Positions 24,266 through 33,534 of a stretch of DNA of 64,000 bases are shown piece by piece. The notes below the pieces were generated by a model. The model saw only the letters and a program-made list of their open reading frames with translations, was not told the origin of the DNA and did no database searches. The stretch comes from JABDCI01 sp964475835 (lineage in GTDB: Bacteria; Verrucomicrobiota; Verrucomicrobiia; JABWAM01). The stretch's first letter is position 1; every line of letters begins with the position of its first letter. The stretch spans positions 1 through 64,000 of the forward strand of contig CAYYYL010000008.1 of assembly GCA_964475835.1 (NCBI GenBank), in the 5' to 3' direction. The translations under genes were made by a program, and so were the position numbers.

Positions 24266-25969
24266 CTAGAATCCACCGCGTTTCCAGATCGAAATAAACA
24301 GGCGGATGCCCATCACGGTGCCGATGATCAGCCCGGCAAGGCCAATGAGGGGCATATCGTGCCATTTCGGAGGGGTGCCGGAGAGAATCAGAATCGAGGA
24401 GCAGATCAATACGGATGAGGTCACGATCGCGTTCGTCAACCGGTTGGCGATGTGATTGAGCGTGTTTCGCAGGGGCTGAAATCCCTCGGCATCAAACCGA
24501 TGCTCCAGAGGAATCCGGTACTGACCTGATTTGATGCGTTGATAGAAGTCCCGCGCATCCGTGGGGATATCCTTGAAGAATTCGGCGGAATCGAAGAACG
24601 ATTTGATGAGCTGCTTGAAGAGCCGGCGCAGATCGTAACGTTCCTCGATCACCCGCAGAGCAAATGGTTTTCCGAACTGAACGAAGTTCAGATCAGGATC
24701 CAGTCTTTTGCCGATCGCCTCCACCTGGGTCAGGGCCTTCACACCCAGATAGAAATCCGAAAGCATCTTCAGCCGATGTTCCATCAACAGATCGAGCAGC
24801 CGGTTGAGGACAAATCCGAGATTCAGGTCCTTTAACGGAACGTCCAGGTATTGCTCAGCAAAGGACTCCACATCGAGCTCGAGCTTTCTCGGATCGCTCG
24901 CATATCCTTCCTCCGACATTCCAAGCAAGGAGCGAGTCACCAGACGGGCGTCCTTTTCCGTCAGCCCATAAATCATGTTTGCAATGTCCTCACGAAAATC
25001 ATGAGAGAGCGTGCCCATCATGCCGTAGTCGTAAAGCCCCAACACCCCTCCGGGAAGGATGGTGAGATTTCCAGGGTGCGGATCGCCGTGAAAAAATCCA
25101 AACTGGAACATCTGCTGGAAAATGAAGCGGGAACACCGGTGCGCGAGTTGAACCGGATCGACCTTGTGCCGCCGCAACTCCGCAGGATCATCGATCCTCC
25201 ATCCCGCAAAATATTCCATCGTGAGAACCCGGGAAGTCGTGTGCTCGTGAAAAACCTTCGGGATCCGGATCGTCTTGTTTCGCCGGAACTGCTTGGCAAA
25301 ACGATCCATGTTCTTCGCTTCATTGAGAAAATCCTGCTCCTGCAGGATCGTTTTCCCAAATTCCCGCACAATCCCCAAGGGGTTCAGCACGGCGTACTGG
25401 GGAACGTGTTTCTCCAGGAAACGGGCGACATCCATCAGGATTTCAAGATCCCGTTGAATGAGAGGTCCAATGTCCGGCCGCTGAATCTTGACCGCCACCA
25501 CCTCCTTGTTTCGCAGCACACCGCGGTGAACCTGTGCCATCGAAGCGGATGCGACAGGATGGATATCAAATTCAAGAAAAACCTCCTCCAGATCGCGCTG
25601 AAGCTCGCTTTCAAGAATCCGCCGCGCTTCGGATCCGGGAAAGGAAGGCACCTGATCCTGCAGCTTGCTGAGCTCGTTCACCACCGCCTCGCTCACGAGA
25701 TCCCGCCGAGTGCTGAGGATCTGACCGAATTTCACAAAAGTGGGTCCCAGCTCCTCCAGCGCCATGCGAAAGCGCTCCGCCGCAGGACTGTGGTCCGCAT
25801 TTCCCGCACGATCCGGAAGCTGGCTGTCCTGTATCTCGAGTGTCTTCTGGAGATGGACGAGTTTCAACACATCCCCGAAACCATGCCTCCAGAACACGGT
25901 GAAAATTTCACGATACCGCGGCAGATGGGCATACATCCCCGCAACCGCTTTGATCTGCTTCAATACCAT
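24266..25969 (-). CDS. ABC1/UbiB family atypical kinase
   Basis: A 567-residue protein of the ABC1/AarF/UbiB family, linked to quinone synthesis or membrane lipid handling. Family features: GPTFVKFGQILSTRRDL (KxGQ motif), the Ala-rich nucleotide loop ASASMAQVHRG, VAVKIQRPDI with the conserved Lys, GDPHPGNL and the DFG-like LYDYGMMG. Two C-terminal hydrophobic segments (about 500-560, SSVLICSSILIL and MPLIGLAGLIIGTVMGIRLFI) anchor it in the membrane as in UbiB. The start codon at 25969 is GTG, preceding LKQIKAVAGMYAHL. No ubi genes are nearby, so no specific symbol is given. Confidence 0.92.
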   Translation of the reverse strand: MVLKQIKAVAGMYAHLPRYREIFTVFWRHGFGDVLKLVHLQKTLEIQDSQLPDRAGNADHSPAAERFRMALEELGPTFVKFGQILSTRRDLVSEAVVNELSKLQDQVPSFPGSEARRILESELQRDLEEVFLEFDIHPVASASMAQVHRGVLRNKEVVAVKIQRPDIGPLIQRDLEILMDVARFLEKHVPQYAVLNPLGIVREFGKTILQEQDFLNEAKNMDRFAKQFRRNKTIRIPKVFHEHTTSRVLTMEYFAGWRIDDPAELRRHKVDPVQLAHRCSRFIFQQMFQFGFFHGDPHPGNLTILPGGVLGLYDYGMMGTLSHDFREDIANMIYGLTEKDARLVTRSLLGMSEEGYASDPRKLELDVESFAEQYLDVPLKDLNLGFVLNRLLDLLMEHRLKMLSDFYLGVKALTQVEAIGKRLDPDLNFVQFGKPFALRVIEERYDLRRLFKQLIKSFFDSAEFFKDIPTDARDFYQRIKSGQYRIPLEHRFDAEGFQPLRNTLNHIANRLTNAIVTSSVLICSSILILSGTPPKWHDMPLIGLAGLIIGTVMGIRLFISIWKRGGF

Positions 25970-26100
25970 GACCCCCTGATTCTACAGCATCAGACCGCTT
26001 TGGGCGAGTCGTTTGCACCATGGACGATATTCCTGGGATGGAGGCAACCCCATGGAGGACGATAATCGCACCAGCCTGGAGATGGCGGGTCAACAAACCG

Positions 26101-26127
26101 TGAACTTTGAACTTTGAACTTTGAACT
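26101..26127. repeat. TGAACTT heptamer tandem repeat
   Basis: Nearly four exact copies of TGAACTT in tandem between the ABC1 kinase gene and the plus-strand membrane protein gene, 28 bp ahead of the latter's start. It is a simple tandem repeat with no spacer structure. It could change spacing of promoter elements by slippage. Confidence 0.8.
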
Positions 26128-26154
26128 CCAATCCCGTAGATTCACCCACCCCTC

Positions 26155-26700
26155 ATGAATGTCATCTTTTTCGGCCTTGTCATCTGGAACATCCTCCTTC
26201 TGGCGGCCACAGTCGCTGCCGGGATGGCGGGATGGCGGCTCTGGCATTTCTCCCTGGGTGTGTTCACCGGAATTTTCACCTGTTTTACCCACAGCTTGGT
26301 CTTCATCCAGCTCATCGGATCCGGCAAAGGAGTCAAGGAGGCGGTGGAAGCCTATTCCCTTCCCGACGATCCCGAGACCGGATACATCCGCATGACCAAA
26401 AAATTCAAAGGGCGGGCTTTCCCCTTCGCGATGTTTGTGCCCATGGTCACCATCGCCGCTGCATGGCTTGGCGCGTGGCATGACACCAACCGTTGGGCAG
26501 CACCGGAATGGCGAACAGCCTCGCACGCATGGCACATGACCATCGCCTGGATCGCCGTGGCCACCAATCTCTTCGCCTTCTGGAAGGAATACGAGGTGAT
26601 TGCGGAAAACACCCGGATGATCCGCGAAATCAATACCCTCATCGCCGGCAAATCCCCGCAGCCTGAGATGAGTACCGCTCCCGTGGAAACCCATCCCTAA
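26155..26700 (+). CDS. membrane protein of unknown function, four transmembrane segments
   Basis: A 181-residue protein with four hydrophobic segments: about 3-24 (VIFFGLVIWNILLLAATVAA), 30-52 (HFSLGVFTGIFTCFTHSLVFIQL), 91-108 (FPFAMFVPMVTIAAAWLG) and 127-147 (HMTIAWIAVATNLFAFW). Conserved-looking His residues occur near the helices (THSLVF, AWHD, HAWHMT). I do not recognise the family. Four membrane helices with paired histidines could suggest haem or metal binding, but that is speculation. It lies alone between repeats. Confidence 0.7.
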   Translation: MNVIFFGLVIWNILLLAATVAAGMAGWRLWHFSLGVFTGIFTCFTHSLVFIQLIGSGKGVKEAVEAYSLPDDPETGYIRMTKKFKGRAFPFAMFVPMVTIAAAWLGAWHDTNRWAAPEWRTASHAWHMTIAWIAVATNLFAFWKEYEVIAENTRMIREINTLIAGKSPQPEMSTAPVETHP

Positions 26701-26758
26701 CGGAACGAACCTTGGACTCAAAATTTTGAAAAAACCCATACACTTATGACTTCTGGAA

Positions 26759-26778
26759 GGCGACGCTCCGTCGTCGCC
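26759..26778. repeat. 20-bp palindromic repeat, copy 2 (GGCGACG family)
   Basis: Hairpin with arms GGCGACG and CGTCGCC and a 6-base loop, identical to the reverse complement of 20319-20338. It lies 61 bp upstream of truB. The rest of this gap contains a second GGGCCACG/CGTGGCCC hairpin at about 26790-26813. Confidence 0.75.
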
Positions 26779-26839
26779 TTCTGGGAACATGGGCCACGAC
26801 AGACCGTGGCCCTCCATTTTTTAAGGACGTCTCAATTTC

Positions 26840-27544
26840 ATGCAGCCTGATCTGACTGGTATTCTTCTCGTCGACAAACCCCGGGGTCCCACCTCCCACG
26901 ACATCGTGGATCGGGTTCGCCGTCACTTTCAAATCAAGAGCGTGGGCCACTGTGGCACCCTTGACCCCATGGCCACGGGACTCCTGATCCTGCTGCTGGG
27001 AAAAGCCACGCGCCTCAGCGAGCGTTTCATGGGCGAGGACAAGGAATACGAAGGGACATTAACCCTCGGAAAGACCACCGATTCGCAGGACGCGGATGGG
27101 GAAATCGTCTCCGAGCAACCGGTCCCCCCTCTCTCTAACGAAGCCGTCTCAGAGGCCTTTCGCGGTTCCGTGGGCGATCTGCTTCAGACTCCCCCGATGC
27201 ATTCCGCCAAAAAAATCGCGGGGGTGCCCCTTTATAAACTGGCACGCAAAGGCAAGGAGGTGGAACGAAAGCCCCGCCTCATTCACATCTATCGATTCTC
27301 CCCCACCCGCATCCAACTGCCCGAAATCGATTTTCTCGTGCTTTGCACCAAGGGAACCTATGTCCGAACGCTCTGCCACGATCTCGGCGCCCAACTCGGC
27401 TGCGGAGGCCATCTTTCCCGGTTGCGCCGCACTGCCAGCGGCCAGTTTCGTGTGGAAAAAGCCCACACACTCGACATGATCGAATCCTGGAATCAAAGCT
27501 CGCTGCAAAAACACATGATGAATCCTCTCGAGCTTCCGATATGA
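26840..27544 (+). CDS. truB: tRNA pseudouridine(55) synthase
   Basis: Makes pseudouridine 55 in the T-arm of tRNAs. The catalytic Asp42 is in GHCGTLDPMATGLL, preceded by GILLVDKPRGPTSHDIV; EYEGTLTLGKTTDSQDADG and CTKGTYVRTLCHDLGAQLGCGGHLSRLRRTASG-type blocks follow. At 234 residues it lacks most of the C-terminal PUA-like extension of E. coli TruB (314), as in many short bacterial forms. It precedes ribF, a common pairing. Confidence 0.95.
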   Translation: MQPDLTGILLVDKPRGPTSHDIVDRVRRHFQIKSVGHCGTLDPMATGLLILLLGKATRLSERFMGEDKEYEGTLTLGKTTDSQDADGEIVSEQPVPPLSNEAVSEAFRGSVGDLLQTPPMHSAKKIAGVPLYKLARKGKEVERKPRLIHIYRFSPTRIQLPEIDFLVLCTKGTYVRTLCHDLGAQLGCGGHLSRLRRTASGQFRVEKAHTLDMIESWNQSSLQKHMMNPLELPI

Positions 27545-27592
27545 AAGCTTTTCATTTTTGCCCCTTTTCCACGGAACGAAACAGGGAACGTT

Positions 27593-27649
27593 CTCGCAAG
27601 GACGCGAAGGCACGAAGCCCCCTGCTTTGCATCTTTGCCCCTTTGCGAG
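27593..27649. repeat. inverted repeat between truB and ribF
   Basis: CTCGCAA (27593-27599) and TTGCGAG (27643-27649) flank a stretch of GCGAAGG/CACGAAG and CTTTGC units that are themselves partly complementary. It fills the truB-ribF gap and resembles CACGAAG-type dispersed repeats, including the piece at 9361. Confidence 0.5.
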
Positions 27650-27688
27650 CCCCCCTTTTTTTCCTCTCCCCTTTCCCATTTTGATACC

Positions 27689-28663
27689 ATGCAACTGGCC
27701 CGTCATCTTTCAGAAATCCGGCAGCAAGGTCGCCCCTTGGCCGTCGCCCTGGGCGTCTTTGACGGCGTGCATCTCGGCCATCAGGCGGTGATCGGGGAGG
27801 CCGTGCGGCGGGCGCGCCTTGTCCGGGGCGACGCGGCGATCCTCACGTTTCACCCCCATCCCGCAAAAATCGTACGCCCCGATTCCGCACCCCGCCTGCT
27901 CACCACGGATAAACAGGACTATGAGCTCTTCTCATCCCTCGATGTGGATCTCTGCGCCGTACTGGACTTCAACGAGGAATTCAGCCGCCGCGAACCCATC
28001 GATTTTCTGAACGATCTTCACCATGCAGCACCCGCACTCTGCGCCCTGGTGGTAGGTCCAGGCTGGCACTTCGGCCGCGGACGGGCGGGAAATTTCGATC
28101 TACTGAAAACCTGGGCTCAATCCCGTCAGATTCAAGCCATCGAAGTCGCCCCCGTCTCCGTGGAGGGCCATGTCATCAGCAGCACCATGGTCCGCAGACA
28201 GATCGAGTCCGGGGACATCGTGGCCGCCAACGCCCGGCTTGGCCGTCCCTACCAGCTCATCGGCCGTGTGACCCGGGGACAGGGACTCGGATCCCGCCTC
28301 GGATTTCCCACCGCCAATCTCGAGGTGGAAAACGAGCTTCTTCCCAGACGCGGCGTGTACGCCGCCCGGGCGATATTGACGGATTCGACCCATGCCGCGG
28401 CCGTCAACATCGGACGGCGCCCCACCATCGAGCATGCAGGCGACCTCCGGGTCGAAGCCCATCTTCTGGATTTCACCGGAGATCTCTACGGACAGACCCT
28501 GCGCCTCGATTTCCTTGAGAGATTGCGGGATGAACAGGCCTTCGAGAATGTCGAAAAACTTCAGTCCCAACTCGAACGGGATTGTGTTCAGACTCGAACC
28601 CTGGTGGGAGCTGGATGTACCGAACTGTCTTCGCACTCATTCAAAAAAGAGAGCAGACAGTAA
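27689..28663 (+). CDS. ribF: bifunctional riboflavin kinase/FAD synthetase
   Basis: Phosphorylates riboflavin to FMN and adenylates it to FAD. The start at 27689 gives MQLARHLSEIRQQG, the usual opening; the upstream frame is not conserved. The N-terminal nucleotidyl-transferase domain has LGVFDGVHLGHQAV (HIGH-like) and LTFHPHPAKIV, and VEGHVISSTMVRRQIESGDI (SST/R region). The C-terminal kinase domain has RGQGLGSRLGFPTANLEV and AAVNIGRRPTI. The 324-residue length is normal. Its stop codon begins the inverted repeat element that follows. Confidence 0.95.
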   Translation: MQLARHLSEIRQQGRPLAVALGVFDGVHLGHQAVIGEAVRRARLVRGDAAILTFHPHPAKIVRPDSAPRLLTTDKQDYELFSSLDVDLCAVLDFNEEFSRREPIDFLNDLHHAAPALCALVVGPGWHFGRGRAGNFDLLKTWAQSRQIQAIEVAPVSVEGHVISSTMVRRQIESGDIVAANARLGRPYQLIGRVTRGQGLGSRLGFPTANLEVENELLPRRGVYAARAILTDSTHAAAVNIGRRPTIEHAGDLRVEAHLLDFTGDLYGQTLRLDFLERLRDEQAFENVEKLQSQLERDCVQTRTLVGAGCTELSSHSFKKESRQ

Positions 28664-28768
28664 CCACAGAGAAATGCAGATTTTCGCAGATTACAGAGGC
28701 AGATTGCCGATGTCTCAATGCGGCATCGGTAAAAACCTTCAGGAAAAATCTGCGTTAATCTGCGGTTC
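28664..28768. repeat. about 105-bp inverted-repeat element with internal hairpin
   Basis: Left end CCACAGAGAAATGCAGATTT and right end, read as complement, AACCGCAGATTAACGCAGAT, are related inverted arms containing GCAGATT units. An internal hairpin CCGATG/CATCGG sits between. It fills much of the ribF-ftsH gap. No open frame lies in it. The rest of the gap (28769-28894) may hold the ftsH promoter, but I cannot point to one. Confidence 0.65.
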
Positions 28769-28894
28769 CTTCTGATTTGGGCTGATTCCTCGTTTGATCC
28801 TGTTCTAATCCCTTTCCCGGGGGGCCTTGTGCTCCACGAGAGGATGTGCCATAATTTTCGGAACCATTTTTTGACCCCCATCCTCTGAGATTTC

Positions 28895-30940
28895 ATGAAT
28901 GCTCCACAAAAAGGCCCGCAGCGTCCGCGCAAACCCAACAACGAAGAGAAGGACTGGAGCGGTGTCCTGCGATCCGTGCTGATCCTGGGCCTTATCCTCG
29001 TGATGTTCCCCCTCATGTCGAAGTTGAGCAAGTGGTCGGAGGGAACGATCAAGGTGTTCACCTACAGCGAATTCATCAAGGCGCTCGATCAGGACCAGAT
29101 CAAATCCGCGTCGATCATCACGGAAACCACCGGCAATCAGTACGTCTCCGGTGAGTACGCCGCCACCGCCGAAGCTGCCACCGACGCCACGAAGGAGCGA
29201 AAATACAAGGTGTTCATCAACACGGCATTCGATCCCATGGGCAAGTTGCGGGATCAGCTCGTCGCCCATAATGTGCCGATCAAGGTGGAACCCCCTGCCA
29301 GTCTCTGGGGATCGCTTCTCGTCAACACCCTGCCTTTTCTCCTCCTGATTCTCCTGCTCTGGTTCCTGTTTGCACGCCAGATGCGCTCCATGGGCCGTGG
29401 CGCCCTGTCCTTCGGCAAGAGCCGCGCCCGTCTGTTGAATCGCGATAAAAACAAGATCACGTTCAAGGATGTCGCAGGGGTCGAAGAGGCCAAGGATGAG
29501 GTGCAGGAAATCGTGGACTTCCTGAAGGATCCGAAGCGTTTTCAAAAACTGGGCGGCCGCATTCCCAAGGGCGTGCTCATGATCGGGCCCCCGGGCACGG
29601 GAAAGACGCTCCTCGCCAAGGCGATCGCCGGTGAAGCCGATGTGCCGTTCTTTTCCATCAGCGGTTCCGACTTTGTGGAAATGTTTGTCGGCGTCGGCGC
29701 CTCGCGCGTCCGCGACATGTTCGAGCAGGGACGTCGAAACGCCCCATGCCTCATCTTCATCGACGAAATCGACGCCGTGGGTCGCTCCCGCTTCACCGGC
29801 ATCGGTGGCGGTCACGATGAACGGGAACAAACCCTCAACGCCCTCCTTGTGGAAATGGACGGTTTTGACACTCAGGAAGGTATCATTCTGATCGCAGCAA
29901 CCAACCGTCCCGACGTGCTCGATACCGCGCTTCTGCGTCCCGGACGCTTCGACCGCCAGATCGTGCTCGATCTCCCTGACCTCAAGGGCCGGGAACAGAT
30001 TCTGCGTGTGCACTGCCAGAAGGTGAAGCTCGCGGAAAATGTCGACCTCTCCGTGCTCGCCCGCGGCACCCCCGGATTCTCCGGAGCCGATCTCGCCAAC
30101 CTCATCAACGAGGCCGCGCTCCTCGCCGCACGCAACTACAAGAAGGGCATCGAAATGCTCGAATTGGAAGAAGCCCGCGACAAGGTCCGCTTCGGCCGTG
30201 AGCGCCGCAGCCGCGTCATGGATGAAAAGGACAAGGAGATCACCGCCTTTCACGAGGCCGGCCACGCCATCGTTGCCGTCATGCTCGAACAAAGCGAACC
30301 CGTGCACAAAGTCACCATCATCCCCCGAGGAAACGCCTACCTCGGCGCCACCATGTACCTCCCCGAAAAGGATCGTTACACCTATGGGAAAAAGAAGTTG
30401 CTCGATCAGCTTACGAGCACCATGGGAGGTCGCATCGCTGAGGAACTTCAATTTGGGGAAATCACTTCCGGCGCCTACAGCGACATCAAAACCGCCACCC
30501 GCCTTGCCCGCAAAATGGTGTGCGAATGGGGCATGAGCGAGAAAATGGGATTCATCGAATACGGCGAACGCGGCGACGAGCCCGTGTTTGTGGGACGTGA
30601 CACCCCCGCCGTTCGCGACTTCAGCGAAGCCACCGCTATCACCATCGATCAGGAAGTGCGCCGCATCATTGACGAATGCTACGCGCGTGCGCGGAAAATC
30701 CTGGAGGACAACAAGGACAAGCTCATTGTCCTCGCCAATGCGCTTCTCGAATACGAAACCCTCGATGGCGAGCATGTCGATGAAATCATGAAGCACGGCA
30801 AGCTGATGAACCCACCCAGCAAGACACCTCCCCCCTCCAGGCCCGACAGTGAACCCACGGTCGCCCCCGGAGTCGCCGACCCGCGTTCTGCCTCCGGATC
30901 CATCGGAACCTCTTCGGGACCGCTTCCGAGCCCGGCCTAA
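28895..30940 (+). CDS. ftsH: ATP-dependent zinc metalloprotease FtsH
   Basis: Membrane-bound AAA+ protease for quality control of membrane and short-lived proteins. Two N-terminal transmembrane helices (about 24-41 and 140-159) flank a periplasmic domain. The AAA module has Walker A GPPGTGKT (231-238), Walker B LIFIDEIDAVG (about 286-296) and the second region of homology RPDVLDTALLRPGRFDR. The zinc site HEAGH is at about residue 453. The 681-residue length and the Pro/Ser-rich C-terminal tail are within the normal range. It follows ribF on the same strand. Confidence 0.97.
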   Translation: MNAPQKGPQRPRKPNNEEKDWSGVLRSVLILGLILVMFPLMSKLSKWSEGTIKVFTYSEFIKALDQDQIKSASIITETTGNQYVSGEYAATAEAATDATKERKYKVFINTAFDPMGKLRDQLVAHNVPIKVEPPASLWGSLLVNTLPFLLLILLLWFLFARQMRSMGRGALSFGKSRARLLNRDKNKITFKDVAGVEEAKDEVQEIVDFLKDPKRFQKLGGRIPKGVLMIGPPGTGKTLLAKAIAGEADVPFFSISGSDFVEMFVGVGASRVRDMFEQGRRNAPCLIFIDEIDAVGRSRFTGIGGGHDEREQTLNALLVEMDGFDTQEGIILIAATNRPDVLDTALLRPGRFDRQIVLDLPDLKGREQILRVHCQKVKLAENVDLSVLARGTPGFSGADLANLINEAALLAARNYKKGIEMLELEEARDKVRFGRERRSRVMDEKDKEITAFHEAGHAIVAVMLEQSEPVHKVTIIPRGNAYLGATMYLPEKDRYTYGKKKLLDQLTSTMGGRIAEELQFGEITSGAYSDIKTATRLARKMVCEWGMSEKMGFIEYGERGDEPVFVGRDTPAVRDFSEATAITIDQEVRRIIDECYARARKILEDNKDKLIVLANALLEYETLDGEHVDEIMKHGKLMNPPSKTPPPSRPDSEPTVAPGVADPRSASGSIGTSSGPLPSPA

Positions 30941-30946
30941 AGAAAT

Positions 30947-31032
30947 GGGTAATCAGGCGGATTGAAGGGAAATAATGGGTAATTTAGGGAATCAGTCGTT
31001 TTTGAATCTTTTTCTTTTCCCCTTCATTACCC
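30947..31032. repeat. repeat element with terminal inverted repeats, copy 2
   Basis: Begins GGGTAATCAGGCGGATTGAA and ends CTTCATTACCC, matching the element at 8839-8939 read on the opposite strand over most of its length, including a shared ATTTAGGGAA segment. It lies between ftsH and pyrC and has no open frame. Confidence 0.75.
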
Positions 31033-31071
31033 TTGATCCAAACCTGTCTTTTAGGTTTGGATTATAGATTG

Positions 31072-32346
31072 ATGTCATTGCTGATTCAAAACGGGCGGGT
31101 TATTGATCCCGCAAACCAGGTCGATCAGGTTCAGGATGTGCTGGTCGTGGATGGTAGGATCGCCCCTCTTGATCAGAAAAAGGATGCGAAAAAACTCACC
31201 ACCCTCGACGCCAAGGGGCTTGTTGTCTGTCCCGGATTGATTGACATCCACGTCCACCTGCGCGAACCCGGGCGCACCGACAAGGAGACCATTGAAAGCG
31301 GCACGAAAGCCGCCGCCCGCGGGGGATTCACCAGCGTCGTCTGCATGCCGAACACCACCCCGGTGATCGACAACGCCGGCACCGTGGAATACATCCGCGC
31401 ACGGGCGCGCGAAAAAGGCATCGTCAACGTCTTCTCGACAGGAGCCATCACCACCGGACTTAAGGGCGAACAGATGGCGGAAATCGGGGCCCTCAAAAAG
31501 GCGGGCGTCGTCGCCCTCACGGATGACGGCCATTGCGTGCAGAACAACGAAATCATACGCCGCGCGCTTGAGTACGCGAAGATGTTCGATCTGCCCATCA
31601 TGGATCACTGCCAGGATTACAACCTCTCCGCCGATGGGGTCATGAACGAAGGGTATTGGAGCATGACGCTCGGCCTTCGCGGCTGGCCCAACATCGCCGA
31701 GGACATCATCGTCTCGCGCAACTGCCTCCTTGCCGAACTCACCGACTGGAAGGTGCACATGCAGCACCTTAGCTCCGCGAGCGCCGTCCGCATTCTGCGC
31801 GCCGCACGCCAGCGTGGAGCCATGGTCTCCGGAGAAGTCTGCCCCCACCACATCGTTCTCACCGATGAGTCGCTAAAATCCTACGACACAAATTTCAAAA
31901 TGAATCCCCCTCTGCGCACGCAGAAGGATATCGACGCCCTTCTCCAGGGCATCGCCGACGGAACCATCGACATCCTCGCCAGCGACCACGCCCCGCACTG
32001 CAGCTTTGAGAAGGAGGTGGAATTCGATGATGCGCCATTTGGGATCCTCGGCCTTGAAACCGAACTGGGACTTTTTCTCACCGCTCTCGTTCACAAAAAA
32101 GTGATCCCCCTCGAGAAAATGATCGCCATGCTCACGATCAATCCCGCCCGCCTCCTCAAACTCGATCGCGGCACCCTCAGCCCCGGTGCACCGGCAGACA
32201 TCACCCTCATGGATCCCGACAAGGAATGGACCGTGGACCGGGACCAGTCCGCCTCCCTCTCACGCAACACCCCCTTCCACGGCTGGAACCTCAAAGGCAA
32301 AGCCGTCACCACCATCGTCGCCGGCCAGATCGTCTGGAAGGAATGA
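31072..32346 (+). CDS. pyrC: dihydroorotase (class I)
   Basis: Cyclises carbamoyl-aspartate to dihydroorotate in pyrimidine synthesis. The start at 31072 (MSLLIQNGRVIDPA) matches the family; a TTG at 31033 is unlikely. Metal and substrate motifs: DIHVHLREPG (H60, H62, R64), TKAAARGGFTSVVCMPNT, the MDHCQDYNLS and MQHLSS histidines, GEVCPHHIVLTDE and the catalytic ASDHAPHC. At 424 residues it is the typical class I enzyme. Confidence 0.95.
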   Translation: MSLLIQNGRVIDPANQVDQVQDVLVVDGRIAPLDQKKDAKKLTTLDAKGLVVCPGLIDIHVHLREPGRTDKETIESGTKAAARGGFTSVVCMPNTTPVIDNAGTVEYIRARAREKGIVNVFSTGAITTGLKGEQMAEIGALKKAGVVALTDDGHCVQNNEIIRRALEYAKMFDLPIMDHCQDYNLSADGVMNEGYWSMTLGLRGWPNIAEDIIVSRNCLLAELTDWKVHMQHLSSASAVRILRAARQRGAMVSGEVCPHHIVLTDESLKSYDTNFKMNPPLRTQKDIDALLQGIADGTIDILASDHAPHCSFEKEVEFDDAPFGILGLETELGLFLTALVHKKVIPLEKMIAMLTINPARLLKLDRGTLSPGAPADITLMDPDKEWTVDRDQSASLSRNTPFHGWNLKGKAVTTIVAGQIVWKE

Positions 32347-32540
32347 GGGAGTTTTGTTATTCAACCCCAATCAACCCGCCCTTCCAGTTGCTGGTTAAAT
32401 TAGGCGCTTTGTTTCCAATGCAAAACCATTTTACAAAACTTAAGAAGAAATCTTTCGTCACATAAGAGCACCTTCTGGTGTTCATCAAGCCATTACTATT
32501 TAATATTTACATTTGCATAGCTGAGCCTTATTTTTTTCTT

Positions 32541-33413
32541 ATGCATGGGGTGGTATATAAATCCAATGGTCACCTGAGAGTGGATGGATTTACTTTAATC
32601 GAAATGCTCGTGGTTACTGCCATCATTGGAATATTAAGCGCCCTCCTTGCTCCAGCAATAAATCATGCCAAGGAAGCGGCTCGACGCATGCAATGTACGA
32701 GTAATATGCACCAACTGGGAGTGGCTTTCCGCGCATTTCAAGATGACTATAATGGATTGTATCCGAATCCCTGGCAAATCGACCCTGGCCCCCCCCCTAA
32801 TCCTGGGGCAGGGAACTCAAATAACTGGCAAACATTTCTGATGGTACCTGTCGGTGGCATCGGGGGAGGATATCTACCCGACAGTTACCTTTCATGGAAC
32901 GGTGCTTCCTTTGCAATTCGGTTTAAAAGATTTTTCCTTTGTCCAACCATGGTAAGGAAAATTGAAACGGGAGATTATGGTCCGCCTTTTCTCGGAGGAA
33001 GAAAAGTGCCTGAAACTGCCCATGATGAATGGGGATATTGCTATAACACGTATCGCATCGATATTTCGTATGAACCCACCAAAGGTTGGGACCCCGCATA
33101 TGGTTTGACGGCAGAATATCAAAACGTCAGCCTTGACACGCTCTATCCTGCCGATCGTCAAGGACAGTATGCCGTTCTTACGGATGGCAATGGGGCTTAT
33201 CGTAATGCTCTCAACAATTTTGACCCCTTCAACGCTGGCACCTGGATTTTTGACTGGCAGATTCAACCAATCCATGGAAACGGTGTTAACACCTTATTTA
33301 TGGACGGCCATGTTCAATTCATGAATTTGGTTTCGGCACAGGATAAGCTGGCAATGACGAAGGCTTGGTTTGGGGGCGTACCTACTGCCACCAACCCCTA
33401 TCGAAACGATTAA
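32541..33413 (+). CDS. prepilin-like protein with C-terminal H-X9-DG-type motif
   Basis: A 290-residue pseudopilin-like secreted protein. The start at 32541 leaves a short leader ending in RVDG, cleaved by prepilin peptidase before FTLIEMLVVTAIIGILSALL (Glu at position +5). The helix continues into AKEAARRMQCTSNMHQLG, and LFMDGHVQFM occurs near the C-terminus. This architecture is greatly expanded in Verrucomicrobiota, Planctomycetota and Lentisphaerota. No secretion or pilus genes are nearby. The region is visibly AT-richer than its neighbours, which suggests later acquisition. Confidence 0.85.
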   Translation: MHGVVYKSNGHLRVDGFTLIEMLVVTAIIGILSALLAPAINHAKEAARRMQCTSNMHQLGVAFRAFQDDYNGLYPNPWQIDPGPPPNPGAGNSNNWQTFLMVPVGGIGGGYLPDSYLSWNGASFAIRFKRFFLCPTMVRKIETGDYGPPFLGGRKVPETAHDEWGYCYNTYRIDISYEPTKGWDPAYGLTAEYQNVSLDTLYPADRQGQYAVLTDGNGAYRNALNNFDPFNAGTWIFDWQIQPIHGNGVNTLFMDGHVQFMNLVSAQDKLAMTKAWFGGVPTATNPYRND

Positions 33414-33534
33414 GCTATTACGGAATGCCCCAAAAAAGTCTGAGGGCATGGGCTTCATTCAGGGTATAGCACGTCCAGCGGTAGCACTGTTTTATTTGAC
33501 TTTTGCATTTTTTATTTAATAATACTCTTCGCTC

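Noticed and set aside
26101..26127. CRISPR-like repeat
   Set aside because: Tandem heptamers without spacers. No repeat-spacer pattern occurs anywhere in the window, and no cas genes.
28805..30796. Very long open frame on the minus strand opposite ftsH
   Set aside because: ftsH fully explains the region; the antisense frame is His/Glu/Gly-rich and shows no motifs, as expected from the complement of a GC-rich gene.
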